Assembly (NCBI GenBank): GCA_963707145.1
Contig: CAVPOQ010000003.1
Location: forward strand, 434,001-498,000
Length of the DNA: 64,000 nucleotides
Origin: RPQJ01 sp963707145
Lineage (GTDB): Bacteria; Pseudomonadota; Gammaproteobacteria; Steroidobacterales; Steroidobacteraceae
Direction: 5' to 3'
Shown: positions 1 to 7,377 of the stretch, piece after piece
Numbering within the stretch: the first letter of the stretch is position 1
How the letters are laid out: every line of letters begins with the position of its first letter
Made by a program: the position numbers and the translations under genes
The notes under the pieces: generated by a model
Told to the model about the DNA's origin: nothing
Database searches by the model: none
What the model saw: the letters and a program-made list of their open reading frames with translations, nothing else

Positions 1-249
1 GTCGCCCGCGGCGAGACGCGCGACCGGCACGTAGCGCGCGACAGATCCCGCGCGCGCGGACGGCACCAGCTTTTCCACGACGATCGCGGTTTCGAGCAGG
101 TCGGTGCCGGTCGCGATCGCCGCACCCGTCGCGGTGAATTCCGGCTCGGCGTGCCCCGGAACCGCCGGCGCAACTGCCAGCACGGCGGCCACGGCGAGGC
201 CTGCGAGGCGCGGCGCCCGGAATGTCGCGAGGAGTGCGGGACGGGTCAT
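1..249 (-). CDS. Secreted protein of unknown function, N-terminal fragment
   Basis: This is the first 83 codons of a minus-strand gene that runs off the left edge. The ATG is at 249. Residues 1-34 form a typical Sec signal peptide: a basic start, a hydrophobic stretch rich in Ala, Val and Leu (about 14-29), and a probable cleavage after GHA. The mature part begins EPEFTATGAAIATGTDLLET and continues with EKLVPSARAGSVARYVPVARL. That pattern recalls the start of bacterial repeat (DUF11-like) surface domains, but the fragment is too short to classify. It is divergent from the phasin gene and shares the 180-base intergenic region with it. Function is unknown; export to or beyond the periplasm is the only supported statement. 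Confidence 0.6.
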   Translation of the reverse strand, partial: MTRPALLATFRAPRLAGLAVAAVLAVAPAVPGHAEPEFTATGAAIATGTDLLETAIVVEKLVPSARAGSVARYVPVARLAAGD

Positions 250-350
250 GCGGTCGGGACTGTGCGCGACCGGCCGCCGCCCGGCAACCTCCCGCAGGCA
301 CGCGTTCGCGCCGATTCCCGGCCGCCCGGATCACTCGGTAGTTGTCGCAT

Positions 351-379
351 TTGACAGACGAGGCTCGCGGAGTTATTGT
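351..379 (+). promoter_or_regulatory. Sigma-70-type promoter of the phasin gene
   Basis: TTGACA at 351-356 is a perfect -35 hexamer. A spacer of exactly 17 bases separates it from TATTGT at 374-379 (4/6 match to the -10 consensus). The predicted start is near 386, giving a leader of about 44 bases before the ATG at 430. Confidence 0.7.
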
Positions 380-391
380 GCACTGCAACAA
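376..391. promoter_or_regulatory. Imperfect dyad over the -10/start of the phasin promoter (possible operator)
   Basis: The sequence TTGTGCACTGCAACAA has matching ends (TTGT...ACAA) and a TGC-rich centre. It overlaps the -10 hexamer and the expected transcription start, where a repressor would act. Phasin genes in other PHA-producing proteobacteria are repressed by PhaR through TGC-rich sites, so a PhaR-like role is plausible but is inference only. Confidence 0.35.
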
Positions 392-429
392 ATGCTGCGT
401 CGCAGCAGCCGAAATCCCAGGAGTCGTCC

Positions 430-972
430 ATGATCGTCCAGATGCAGGAATTCGTCGCCGAGCAGACCGCCGCCCTCACCAGCCAGGTCGAGAAAATGCG
501 CAAGGAGTCCGTCGAGACCGTCCGCGGGGCGGCCACCGATTCCGCCGAGAACCTGAAGGCCCTGAAGTCGCCGGTGCGCACGCTGGCGCGCTCGGGCATC
601 AAGGTCACCGCCGTGTCGCAGACCGCTGTGGCGAGCCTCATCGACCTGCAGTCGGACATGCTGACCGCGGCGATCTCCGAGGCGGCCCTGCGTCTCGAGC
701 GCGCCGCCCGCGCCGAGAACGTGCTCGAACTCGTCCGTGACCAGATCGAGATGATCCCGGCGACCCGCACCCGCATCGTCGAGGATGCGCAGCGCGCGGC
801 GCTGATCTTCAAGCACGCGGGCCGCGACCTGCGCGGCGTCGCCACGCACCTCTACGAGCGCGTGGTCGAGCCGACCGAGGAGAAGGCGACGGTGGCCGTG
901 AAAACCGCCCAGCGCAAGACCAAGCGCGTCGTGCGCAAGGCAAAGACCCGCGCCCGCAAGGTCGCCGCCTGA
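430..972 (+). CDS. Phasin family protein
   Basis: A 180-residue, Ala/Glu/Arg-rich, almost entirely helical protein. It begins MIVQMQEFVAEQTAALTSQV, which resembles the N-terminal helix of PHA-granule phasins, and ends in a lysine/arginine-rich tail (KTKRVVRKAKTRARKVAA). Phasins coat polyhydroxyalkanoate granules in the cytoplasm; the basic tail also resembles the DNA-binding tails of some phasins and histone-like proteins. The ATG at 430 was chosen because a clear AGGAG lies about 7 bases upstream; an in-frame start at 376 would sit inside the promoter. The gene is monocistronic, with its own promoter and a terminator at 1018-1045. No PHA synthase is in the window, so the granule role rests on family resemblance alone. 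Confidence 0.7.
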   Translation: MIVQMQEFVAEQTAALTSQVEKMRKESVETVRGAATDSAENLKALKSPVRTLARSGIKVTAVSQTAVASLIDLQSDMLTAAISEAALRLERAARAENVLELVRDQIEMIPATRTRIVEDAQRAALIFKHAGRDLRGVATHLYERVVEPTEEKATVAVKTAQRKTKRVVRKAKTRARKVAA

Positions 973-1017
973 CCGGTCACTCGCGCGCACAGAATTTCTA
1001 CCGTTCTCCCCCTGATT

Positions 1018-1045
1018 GCGCCCTCCTCGGAGGGCGCTTTTTTTT
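1018..1045 (+). terminator. Rho-independent terminator of the phasin gene
   Basis: A perfect GC-rich hairpin, GCGCCCTC / GAGGGCGC with a CTCG loop, is followed directly by eight T residues. It lies 45 bases after the phasin stop codon. Confidence 0.93.
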
Positions 1046-1159
1046 GTCTCGCTGGAGTCCCTGGGGCGGTTCGACGAAGCGGCGTCCACTGCGTCGTCGG
1101 CGGTCGTGCACCCGCGCATACGTGCCCTCCACAGCTACGGGCGGGCTGGTACCGCGGGC

Positions 1160-1165
1160 TATAAT
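1160..1165 (+). promoter_or_regulatory. Candidate -10 element for pckG
   Basis: A perfect TATAAT stands out in GC-rich sequence 78 bases before the pckG ATG. No convincing -35 hexamer is present at 16-18 bases, so it would need an activator or is only a partial promoter. Confidence 0.4.
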
Positions 1166-1242
1166 CGAGCAGCAAGAGACCAGCCACCGCCCGGGCCGCC
1201 GTGTCTCCTCTCGGCGCCGGGCCGACGAAGGAAGCACGCCAG

Positions 1243-2985
1243 ATGACAACCACCAACGCCGCCCTCCGCGAGTGGGTCGCCGAGACCGCGAAGCTCACGC
1301 AGCCCGACAGCATCCACTGGTGCAGCGGATCCGACACGGAGCGCGATGAACTCGTGGCATTGATGCTCGCCCGGGGCGACCTGCTCGAACTCGACCAGGC
1401 GAACTTCCCCGACTGCTACCTGCATCGCTCGCATCCCTCGGACGTGGCGCGCGTCGAGCACCTCACCTTCATCTGCACGAAGGACAAGGAGGACGCGGGT
1501 CCCAATAACCTGTGGATGGATCCCGCGGAGGGACACCGCAAGGTGGATGCGCTGTTCGCCGGCTGCATGAAGGGCCGTACGATGTACGTCGTGCCCTACT
1601 GCATGGGCCCGATCAACTCGCCCTATGCGCGCTGCGGCGTGGAGATCACCGACAGCCCGTACGTCGTGCTCAACATGCGCATCATGACGCGCATGGGCGC
1701 CGCCGCCCTGCATCGCATCGAGACGGACGGCAAGTTCGTCAAGGGCCTGCACTCCGTCGGCGACCTCAACCCCGAGCGCCGCCTGATCATGCACTTCCCC
1801 GAGGAACTCTCGATCAAGAGCATCGGCTCGGGCTACGGCGGCAACGCGCTGCTCGGCAAGAAATGCCATGCGCTGCGGATCGCGAGCTGGCAGGCGCGCG
1901 ACGAGGGCTGGCTCGCCGAGCACATGCTGGTGGTGGGCCTCGAGAACCCGCGCGGCGAGGTGCACTACGTCGCCGCCGCGTTCCCCTCGGCCTGCGGCAA
2001 GACCAACCTCGGGATGCTGATCCCGCCCGACACGATGCCGGGCTGGAAGGTGTGGACGATCGGCGAGGACATCGCCTGGCTGCACGTCGGCAGTGACGGT
2101 CGCCTGCGTGCGATCAACCCGGAAGCCGGGTTCTTCGGCGTCGTGCCGGGCACCAGCCCGAAGACCAATCGCAACGCCTACGAGATGATCCACCACGACA
2201 CGATCTTCACCAACGTGGCGGTCACCGCCGACAACCAGCCGTGGTGGGAAGGTCGCAGCAAGGGCGCCCCGGCGATCGACTGGCAGGGCCGTCCCTACGA
2301 CAAGGCGAACGGACCGGCCGCGCACCCGAACTCGCGCTTCACCGTGTCCGCGAAGCAGAACCCCGCCTACAACCATTTGATGGAACACCCCGAGGGCGTG
2401 CCGATCTCGGCGATCCTCTTCGGCGGCCGCCGGCGCGAGGTCGCACCGCTGGTGTACGAGGCCCGCGACTGGACACACGGCGTGCTAGTGGGCGCCGGCA
2501 TGGCCTCCGAGACCACCGCCGCGGCCGTGGGCCAGGTGGGTGTGGTACGCCGTGACTCGATGGCGATGAAACCGTTCTGCGGCTACAACTTCGCCGATTA
2601 CTGGGCGCACTGGCTGTCGTTCGAAGGTCGCGTCAAGCAACTCCCGAAGATCTTCCACGTCAACTGGTTCCGCCAGGACAAGGACGGCAAGTTCCTGTGG
2701 CCGGGCTTCGGCGACAACCTGCGCGTGCTCTCCTGGATCATCGATCGCTGCGAGGGACGGGCCGGGGCCCACGAGACGCCGATCGGCTTCCTGCCGCACA
2801 AGGAAGACCTCGACCTGAAGGGCCTCGATCTGCCGAGCGGCACGCTGCACCAGCTGCTCGACCTCGACCTGGCCGCGTGGCACAGCGAGATCGACGACAT
2901 CGGCCGCTACCTTGGGGAGTTCGGCAGCCGCACTCCGCCTGCGCTGCGGGCGGAGTATGAGCGGGTCAAGAAGGCACTCGGCTGA
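1243..2985 (+). CDS. pckG: Phosphoenolpyruvate carboxykinase (GTP)
   Basis: A 580-residue cytoplasmic enzyme converting oxaloacetate + GTP to PEP + GDP + CO2, a gluconeogenic/anaplerotic step. The length is normal for the GTP-dependent family (about 590-620). The P-loop-like kinase motif FPSACGKTN is at residues 247-255, followed by GEDIAWLHVG. The substrate-binding region CSGSD near the start and the conserved FGGRRR, NWFRQD and GFGDN segments are all present. It is unrelated to the ATP-dependent PckA type of enteric bacteria. The ATG at 1243 is preceded by GAAGGAAG; a longer GTG-started form from 1201 would add only 14 unconserved residues. It stands alone between the phasin terminator and a convergent cyclase gene. 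Confidence 0.95.
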   Translation: MTTTNAALREWVAETAKLTQPDSIHWCSGSDTERDELVALMLARGDLLELDQANFPDCYLHRSHPSDVARVEHLTFICTKDKEDAGPNNLWMDPAEGHRKVDALFAGCMKGRTMYVVPYCMGPINSPYARCGVEITDSPYVVLNMRIMTRMGAAALHRIETDGKFVKGLHSVGDLNPERRLIMHFPEELSIKSIGSGYGGNALLGKKCHALRIASWQARDEGWLAEHMLVVGLENPRGEVHYVAAAFPSACGKTNLGMLIPPDTMPGWKVWTIGEDIAWLHVGSDGRLRAINPEAGFFGVVPGTSPKTNRNAYEMIHHDTIFTNVAVTADNQPWWEGRSKGAPAIDWQGRPYDKANGPAAHPNSRFTVSAKQNPAYNHLMEHPEGVPISAILFGGRRREVAPLVYEARDWTHGVLVGAGMASETTAAAVGQVGVVRRDSMAMKPFCGYNFADYWAHWLSFEGRVKQLPKIFHVNWFRQDKDGKFLWPGFGDNLRVLSWIIDRCEGRAGAHETPIGFLPHKEDLDLKGLDLPSGTLHQLLDLDLAAWHSEIDDIGRYLGEFGSRTPPALRAEYERVKKALG

Positions 2986-2995
2986 AGCGGTGAGA

Positions 2996-3017
2996 CCCTC
3001 CCGCTGCGGCGGGAGGG
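2996..3017. terminator. Hairpin between convergent pckG and cyclase genes
   Basis: A nine-base-pair stem (CCCTCCCGC / GCGGGAGGG, overlapping loop TGCG) lies 11 bases after the pckG stop. There is no T-tract on either strand, so it may stabilise 3' ends or stop transcription only weakly. Confidence 0.5.
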
Positions 3018-3078
3018 CGCTCCATCCCGGCGCCTCGCGCGGATGCCGCCCCGGGAGACCTCCCGCAGGGTCCGGCGC

Positions 3079-3981
3079 CTAGTCTTCCAGCGAGTAGCGG
3101 ATCGCGTCCGGAGCATTCGCCTCGGGCAGGCGCCCGAGCCCGATCATTCCCTTGCCCTGCAGCGTGACGGAATCGCGCCGCACGAAGGACTCTTTGCCCT
3201 CGTGCGTGAGCACGAACGAGCCGTTGGTGCTCTGGTCCACCAGCACCACCTTGCTGCGGCCCATCTCGACGCGGGCGTGCACGCGCGAGATCAGGTTGCC
3301 CTTCACGACGATGTCGTTGTCCTCGGCACGCCCGAGGGTGAGGCTTTCCTTGCCCTCCCCCAGCAGGTAGTCGCGGTCGAGGTAGCGCAGCCGCACGCGC
3401 TTCGCGCGGTGCGCCGTGCGGGCGTCGAGCTCGATCGAGGGCAGCATGCTGGTGGCGTCCTCCTGCTGCCATAGCACCTCGAAGAGTTCGACCTCCTCGC
3501 TACGCCCGCGCACGGAAGTCACGTCGATCTGGCGTGTCACTGCCCGCCACTCCGGGCCGAGCCTCCCGACCGTGTCGGCCGTGAGAATGATCTGCCCGGC
3601 CTTCGCCTGGCTGGTCATGCGGTTCGCGGTGTGGACCGAGGCCCCGAAGATGTCCCGGTTCTCGAGCACGACCGGGCCGTAGTGGCAGCCGATGCGGATC
3701 GCCACGTGCTGGCCGTTCACGAGCAGGCCGGGGTGTGCAGCGATGTCGTGCTGCATCTCGGCCGCCCCGTTCACCGCATCGTCCGCGGTCGGGAAGATCG
3801 CGAGGATCTCGTCGCCGATGGTCTTGATGACGCTGCCGCGGTTGCGCCCGGTCGCCTCGCGCATGATCTCGACGCAGGCGAGGATCATGTCGCGAGCCTG
3901 GTGGTCGCCGAGCACCTCGTAGAGGCGCGTGCTGCCCACCACGTCCGCAAACAGGACGGCAACCTCGGTTTCGTTGCTCAC
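3079..3981 (-). CDS. Class III adenylate/guanylate cyclase with C-terminal FHA domain
   Basis: A soluble protein of about 300 residues. Residues about 5-170 are a class III nucleotide cyclase domain. The two metal-binding aspartates are in FADVVGST and TIGDEILAIFP; the purine-selecting Lys (VIKTIGDE) and Asp (RDIFG) predict ATP as substrate. The transition-state segment reads GASVHTANRM, so the usual Asn is His while the Arg is kept. Residues about 205-290 are an FHA domain (LGRAEDNDI, SRVHARVE, STNGSFV), a phosphothreonine reader, suggesting control by a Ser/Thr kinase or partner docking. No membrane segment is present. The start is GTG 3981, with TTG 3987 an alternative. It lies downstream of dusA on the same strand, convergent with pckG. 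Confidence 0.85.
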   Translation of the reverse strand: MSNETEVAVLFADVVGSTRLYEVLGDHQARDMILACVEIMREATGRNRGSVIKTIGDEILAIFPTADDAVNGAAEMQHDIAAHPGLLVNGQHVAIRIGCHYGPVVLENRDIFGASVHTANRMTSQAKAGQIILTADTVGRLGPEWRAVTRQIDVTSVRGRSEEVELFEVLWQQEDATSMLPSIELDARTAHRAKRVRLRYLDRDYLLGEGKESLTLGRAEDNDIVVKGNLISRVHARVEMGRSKVVLVDQSTNGSFVLTHEGKESFVRRDSVTLQGKGMIGLGRLPEANAPDAIRYSLED

Positions 3982-4066
3982 CGACAAGGGAACCCCGCTG
4001 CCCGGCCTCTGCGTTACCCCAACCGATGCCGGACGACAAAGATTATACAGATGGATGACGAAGCGC

Positions 4067-5035
4067 CTACGCCGCCCGCTCGAGGGCCCTGAGCGAGGCC
4101 CTGAGCACGTTGCCGGCCGCGCCGGGGCGATTGCCCTGCTCGCCGAGCAGCCGCCGCCACGCGCGCGCGCCGGGCCGGCCGGCGTAGAGCCCCTGCGCGT
4201 GGCGCAGCATCAATGGCACGCGCTGCCCGGCCGACGCCATGCGCTCGACGTAGTCCGCGTAGCGCGCGACAACCGCCTCGCGCGACGGCAGCGGCCACGA
4301 TCCATCCACGAACCCGCGGTGCAGCTCGGCGAGGAGATACGGCTCCTGGTAGGCCTGCCGGCCGAGCATCACGCCGTCGAAACGCGCCAGCCACTGCCCG
4401 ACCTGCCCCACCGAGCGCAGGCCGCCATTGACGACCACCTCGAGGTCCGGCCGCTCCTGCTTCAGTCGCAGCGGCACCTCGTAGCGCAGTGGCGGGATCT
4501 CGCGGTTCTCCTTCGGGCTCAGGCCCTGCAGGTAGGCCTTGCGGGCGTGCACGATGAACACGCGCACGCCGGCCTCGCTCACGGTGGCCACGAACCGCTC
4601 GAAGAAACCGTAGTCGTCACGGTCGTCGATGCCGATGCGGCACTTGACGGTCACCGGTACGCGCACCGCCTCGCGCATCGCGCGCACGCAGTCGGCGACG
4701 AGTTCGGGCTCCGCCATCAGGCAGGCACCGAAGCGGCCGCTCTGCACGCGGTCGCTCGGGCAGCCGACGTTGAGATTGATTTCGTCGTAACCGAAACCCT
4801 CGCCGAGGCGCGCTGCGCTCGCGAGCAGCGCGGGATCGGATCCGCCGAGCTGCAGCGCGACGGGATGCTCCACCGGGTCGAAGCCGAGCAGCCGCTCGAC
4901 GTCGCCGTGGGCGAGCGCCTGCGCGGTGACCATCTCGGTGTAGAGCAGCGCGCCGGGACTCAGCAGGCGCAGCAGGTACCGGCAGTGCCGGTCCGTGTAG
5001 TCCATCATCGGTGCGACCGCGATACGGCGGTCCAT
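4067..5035 (-). CDS. dusA: tRNA-dihydrouridine(20/20a) synthase
   Basis: A 322-residue FMN/NADPH enzyme that reduces U20/U20a in tRNA. It starts MDRRIAVAPMMDYTDRHCRY, the flavin-binding APM(M)D start of Dus proteins. The catalytic cysteine lies in GCPSDRVQSGRFGACLM; the DusA-typical YTEMVTAQA, VKCRIGIDD and VNGGL segments follow. Length and motifs match the DusA branch rather than DusB or DusC. Its ATG overlaps the stop of the upstream GCS2-like gene by one base (TGATG), so the two are probably translationally coupled. Confidence 0.93.
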   Translation of the reverse strand: MDRRIAVAPMMDYTDRHCRYLLRLLSPGALLYTEMVTAQALAHGDVERLLGFDPVEHPVALQLGGSDPALLASAARLGEGFGYDEINLNVGCPSDRVQSGRFGACLMAEPELVADCVRAMREAVRVPVTVKCRIGIDDRDDYGFFERFVATVSEAGVRVFIVHARKAYLQGLSPKENREIPPLRYEVPLRLKQERPDLEVVVNGGLRSVGQVGQWLARFDGVMLGRQAYQEPYLLAELHRGFVDGSWPLPSREAVVARYADYVERMASAGQRVPLMLRHAQGLYAGRPGARAWRRLLGEQGNRPGAAGNVLRASLRALERAA

Positions 5036-6168
5036 CACGTGCGGGCCGTCTCCGCGACCAGCCAGTCCACCACCGCGCGCAGCGCCTCGTCGTCGGTGGC
5101 GCCGTCGGCCTTCGCGCGCTCGTGCACCTGGCGCTGGCGATGCGCGCTCGTGCCGCGCACGAGGATCTCGCGCAGCCGCTCGACTTCCGCGACGCAGCCC
5201 AGGACCTCGGCGTCCTCGCGCACCAGCGAGATGAGCTCCTCGAGCAGCTCCGCGAACGGCACGATGCGCTGCTGGCCGAGGTCGAGCAGGCCCGCGTCGA
5301 ACGAGTAGCGCATCGCGCGCCAGCGGTTCTCCCCGAGCAGCAGGTGCGAGTACATGCGCCAGCGCTGGTTGGCGCGCCGCAGCCGCCACAGCATGCGCAC
5401 GAGGCACTGGTTGAGCGCGGCCAGCGACAGCGCGTCCTCGAGCGTCGTGCAGCAGTCCATCACGCGCGTCTCGAGCGTCGGGTAGCGCACGCTCGGGCGC
5501 AGGTCCCACCAGATGCGCGAGGTGTCGGCGATGATGCCGGTCTCGACCAGGATGTCGGTGTGGCGGCGGTACTCGCCCCAGCTCGAGAACTGCTCGGGGA
5601 GCCCGGTGCGCGGCACGCCGTTGAAGATCATCAGCCGGAACGACATCAGCCCGGTGCGCTCCCCTTCCCAGAACGGCGAACTGCACGACAGCGCGAGCAG
5701 GTGCGGCAGGAAGTAGGAGAGCTGGTTCATCAGGTCGATGCGCAGGTCGTCGTCGTCGATGCCCACGTGCACGTGCAGGCCGCAGATCATCATGCGGCGC
5801 GCGGCGCCCTGCATCTCCTCGAGCAGCGCCACGTAGCGCTCCTTGTCGGTGCGCTTCTGCTTGGCGGTGAGCGAGAACGGGTGGCTCGAGGCGGCGATCG
5901 GCGCGAGGCCGTGACGCCCGGCCTCCTCGATCACGGCGGCGCGCAGCCCGGTGAGCGCGCTGCGCGCCTCGCCGATGTCGCGGCAGACCGGCGTGGCGAC
6001 TTCGACCTGCGCACGCAGGAACTCCGGGAATGCCCGGCCGGCGGTCCGCTCGTGCAGCGCCGCGAAGAACTCGTCCGGCGGTTCGGCCGCCACGGCACCC
6101 GTCTCGCGCTCGACGAGCAGGTACTCCTCCTCGATGCCGAGGGTCAGCGGAGGTTCGCGCAGCGCCAT
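5035..6168 (-). CDS. YbdK-type carboxylate-amine ligase (glutamate-cysteine ligase family 2)
   Basis: A 377-residue GCS2-family protein. It opens with LTLGIEEEYLLVE, whose acidic residues bind Mg-ATP, and carries the conserved LHVHVGI and RPSVRYPTLETRVMD segments. Family members ligate an amine to a carboxylate using ATP; E. coli YbdK has weak glutamate-cysteine ligase activity and its natural role is unclear. It overlaps the upstream amidohydrolase gene by 25 bases and the downstream dusA by one base, indicating one transcript. Pairing with an N-formylglutamate amidohydrolase-like protein suggests amino acid or amide metabolism, but the substrate cannot be read from the sequence. Confidence 0.88.
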   Translation of the reverse strand: MALREPPLTLGIEEEYLLVERETGAVAAEPPDEFFAALHERTAGRAFPEFLRAQVEVATPVCRDIGEARSALTGLRAAVIEEAGRHGLAPIAASSHPFSLTAKQKRTDKERYVALLEEMQGAARRMMICGLHVHVGIDDDDLRIDLMNQLSYFLPHLLALSCSSPFWEGERTGLMSFRLMIFNGVPRTGLPEQFSSWGEYRRHTDILVETGIIADTSRIWWDLRPSVRYPTLETRVMDCCTTLEDALSLAALNQCLVRMLWRLRRANQRWRMYSHLLLGENRWRAMRYSFDAGLLDLGQQRIVPFAELLEELISLVREDAEVLGCVAEVERLREILVRGTSAHRQRQVHERAKADGATDDEALRAVVDWLVAETART

Positions 6169-6992
6169 GGGGATTCCGTGGATTGCAGCCGGCGCAGTTG
6201 CGGGTCGCGCACCAGGCCGCCGATGAGCCGCGACAGCAGCCGCACCCAGCGCTCCGTGCCGGCCGGCGACTCGAACTGGTCCTGGCGCACCTCGATGCAG
6301 ACGTGGGGCAGCCCCGCCGCCTCGGCGTGGTGATCGATGGTGTAGTCGGAAGGATGCTTGCCGCTGTATGGCTCGTTGTCCCCGACCACGAGGCCCTCGA
6401 CGGCGCGCAACCCGGCGATCATGCGCCGGGCATTGGCCTCGTCCTTATCCCACAGGATGCCGATGTGCCAGGGGCGCTCCACGCCGCCCATTGCCGGCGT
6501 GAAAGAGTGCACCGAGACCACCAGCGGGACGACGCCCCGGGCGCGGAACCCCGCGAGCATCGCGGCGATCGCCTCGTGGTAGGGGTCGAAGAAGCACGCC
6601 AGCCGCACCCTGCGCTCGAACTCCGCAAGCGCCTGGTTGCCCGGGATGTCCCAGCCGTCGCTGCGGTCGCGGAAGGCCTCCGGGTCGTCCGGACGGCGGT
6701 TGCAGTCCACCACCAGGCGCGAGTAGCCGGCCAGCACCGCCGGCGCGTCGAGCGCATTGGAGAGTCCCCGGGCCAGTTCCGCGGCGCCGATGTCCCAGGC
6801 GATGTGCTGCCAGCTCGGCAGCTCGGGCAGGCCGAGGCGGTTCATCGCCCGGGGGAAGGCCCGGCTGGCGTGGTCGCAGAGGATGAGGGCGGGAGCCGTG
6901 CCGTGCTCGTGGAGGACGACGAACGGCGGCGGGTCGTCCCGGCCGAGCATCGGGATGGTGGCCGGACAGTGCTGGACAGGGTCGGAAGGCAT
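6144..6992 (-). CDS. N-formylglutamate amidohydrolase family protein
   Basis: A 282-residue FGase-family metallohydrolase, a zinc enzyme hydrolysing N-formyl or related amide bonds. Conserved features are LILCDHASRAFP (metal/substrate segment), HIAWDIGAAELA, GYSRLVVDCNR and VVSVHSFTP with its metal-ligand His. Classical HutG-type enzymes act in histidine degradation, but no hut genes are nearby, so the substrate is uncertain. The first ATG was kept; an internal start at residue 15 (MLGRDD) would also preserve the domain. It is the first gene of a three-gene minus-strand unit with the GCS2-like ligase and dusA. Confidence 0.85.
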   Translation of the reverse strand: MPSDPVQHCPATIPMLGRDDPPPFVVLHEHGTAPALILCDHASRAFPRAMNRLGLPELPSWQHIAWDIGAAELARGLSNALDAPAVLAGYSRLVVDCNRRPDDPEAFRDRSDGWDIPGNQALAEFERRVRLACFFDPYHEAIAAMLAGFRARGVVPLVVSVHSFTPAMGGVERPWHIGILWDKDEANARRMIAGLRAVEGLVVGDNEPYSGKHPSDYTIDHHAEAAGLPHVCIEVRQDQFESPAGTERWVRLLSRLIGGLVRDPQLRRLQSTESPWRCANLR

Positions 6993-7148
6993 GGGGGGAG
7001 CGGGCGCCTGTGTTGGCGCAATTGTAGCCGAAGCGACTCGGCGGCCGCCGGGTGTCGGGCGCCGGCTGCAATCGCCCGACAGCGGTCAGGAGCCGTCCCG
7101 GCGCGGCGCGCCCGCCCCCGCCTGGTCCGTCCGCCCGCTGCCGGCGAA

Positions 7149-7164
7149 TGTGATCTGGTTCACG
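7149..7164 (+). promoter_or_regulatory. CRP/Clp-like binding site
   Basis: TGTGA-N6-TCACG matches the CRP consensus TGTGA-N6-TCACA at 9 of 10 defined positions. It is centred at 7156.5, upstream of a TACTAT hexamer at 7187-7192. Confidence 0.6.
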
Positions 7165-7186
7165 TCCCCGACATGGGCGCTGCGAA

Positions 7187-7192
7187 TACTAT
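7187..7192 (+). promoter_or_regulatory. Candidate -10 element for the PAS-GGDEF-EAL gene
   Basis: TACTAT matches the -10 consensus at 4 of 6 bases. The implied start near 7199 puts the CRP-like site at about -42, the spacing of class II CRP-activated promoters, which need no -35 hexamer. The leader would be about 180 bases. Confidence 0.45.
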
Positions 7193-7377
7193 CGCCCGCA
7201 TTCCACCCCGGATCAGGGCCGGCGGTGGTCATCTCGTGCGGGGATCATGAGGCGGTCAATCCACAAGCGTGACGACGGGTTCGACTGCAGCGGGCCGCCC
7301 GGACGGGCCGCCGACCGCAGTCGGGCCGTGGCCGGCATCGGCGGCAACCGGTCCGTCCCACGCGGCGCCCCGGCTCG

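Larger units (their letters stand above)
6993..7377. other. 385-base divergent intergenic region
   Basis: It lies between the amidohydrolase (minus) and the PAS-GGDEF-EAL gene (plus). It holds the CRP-like site and -10 element listed separately. No RNA gene was recognised. Spurious open frames here are GC-driven and have no recognisable domains. Confidence 0.5.
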
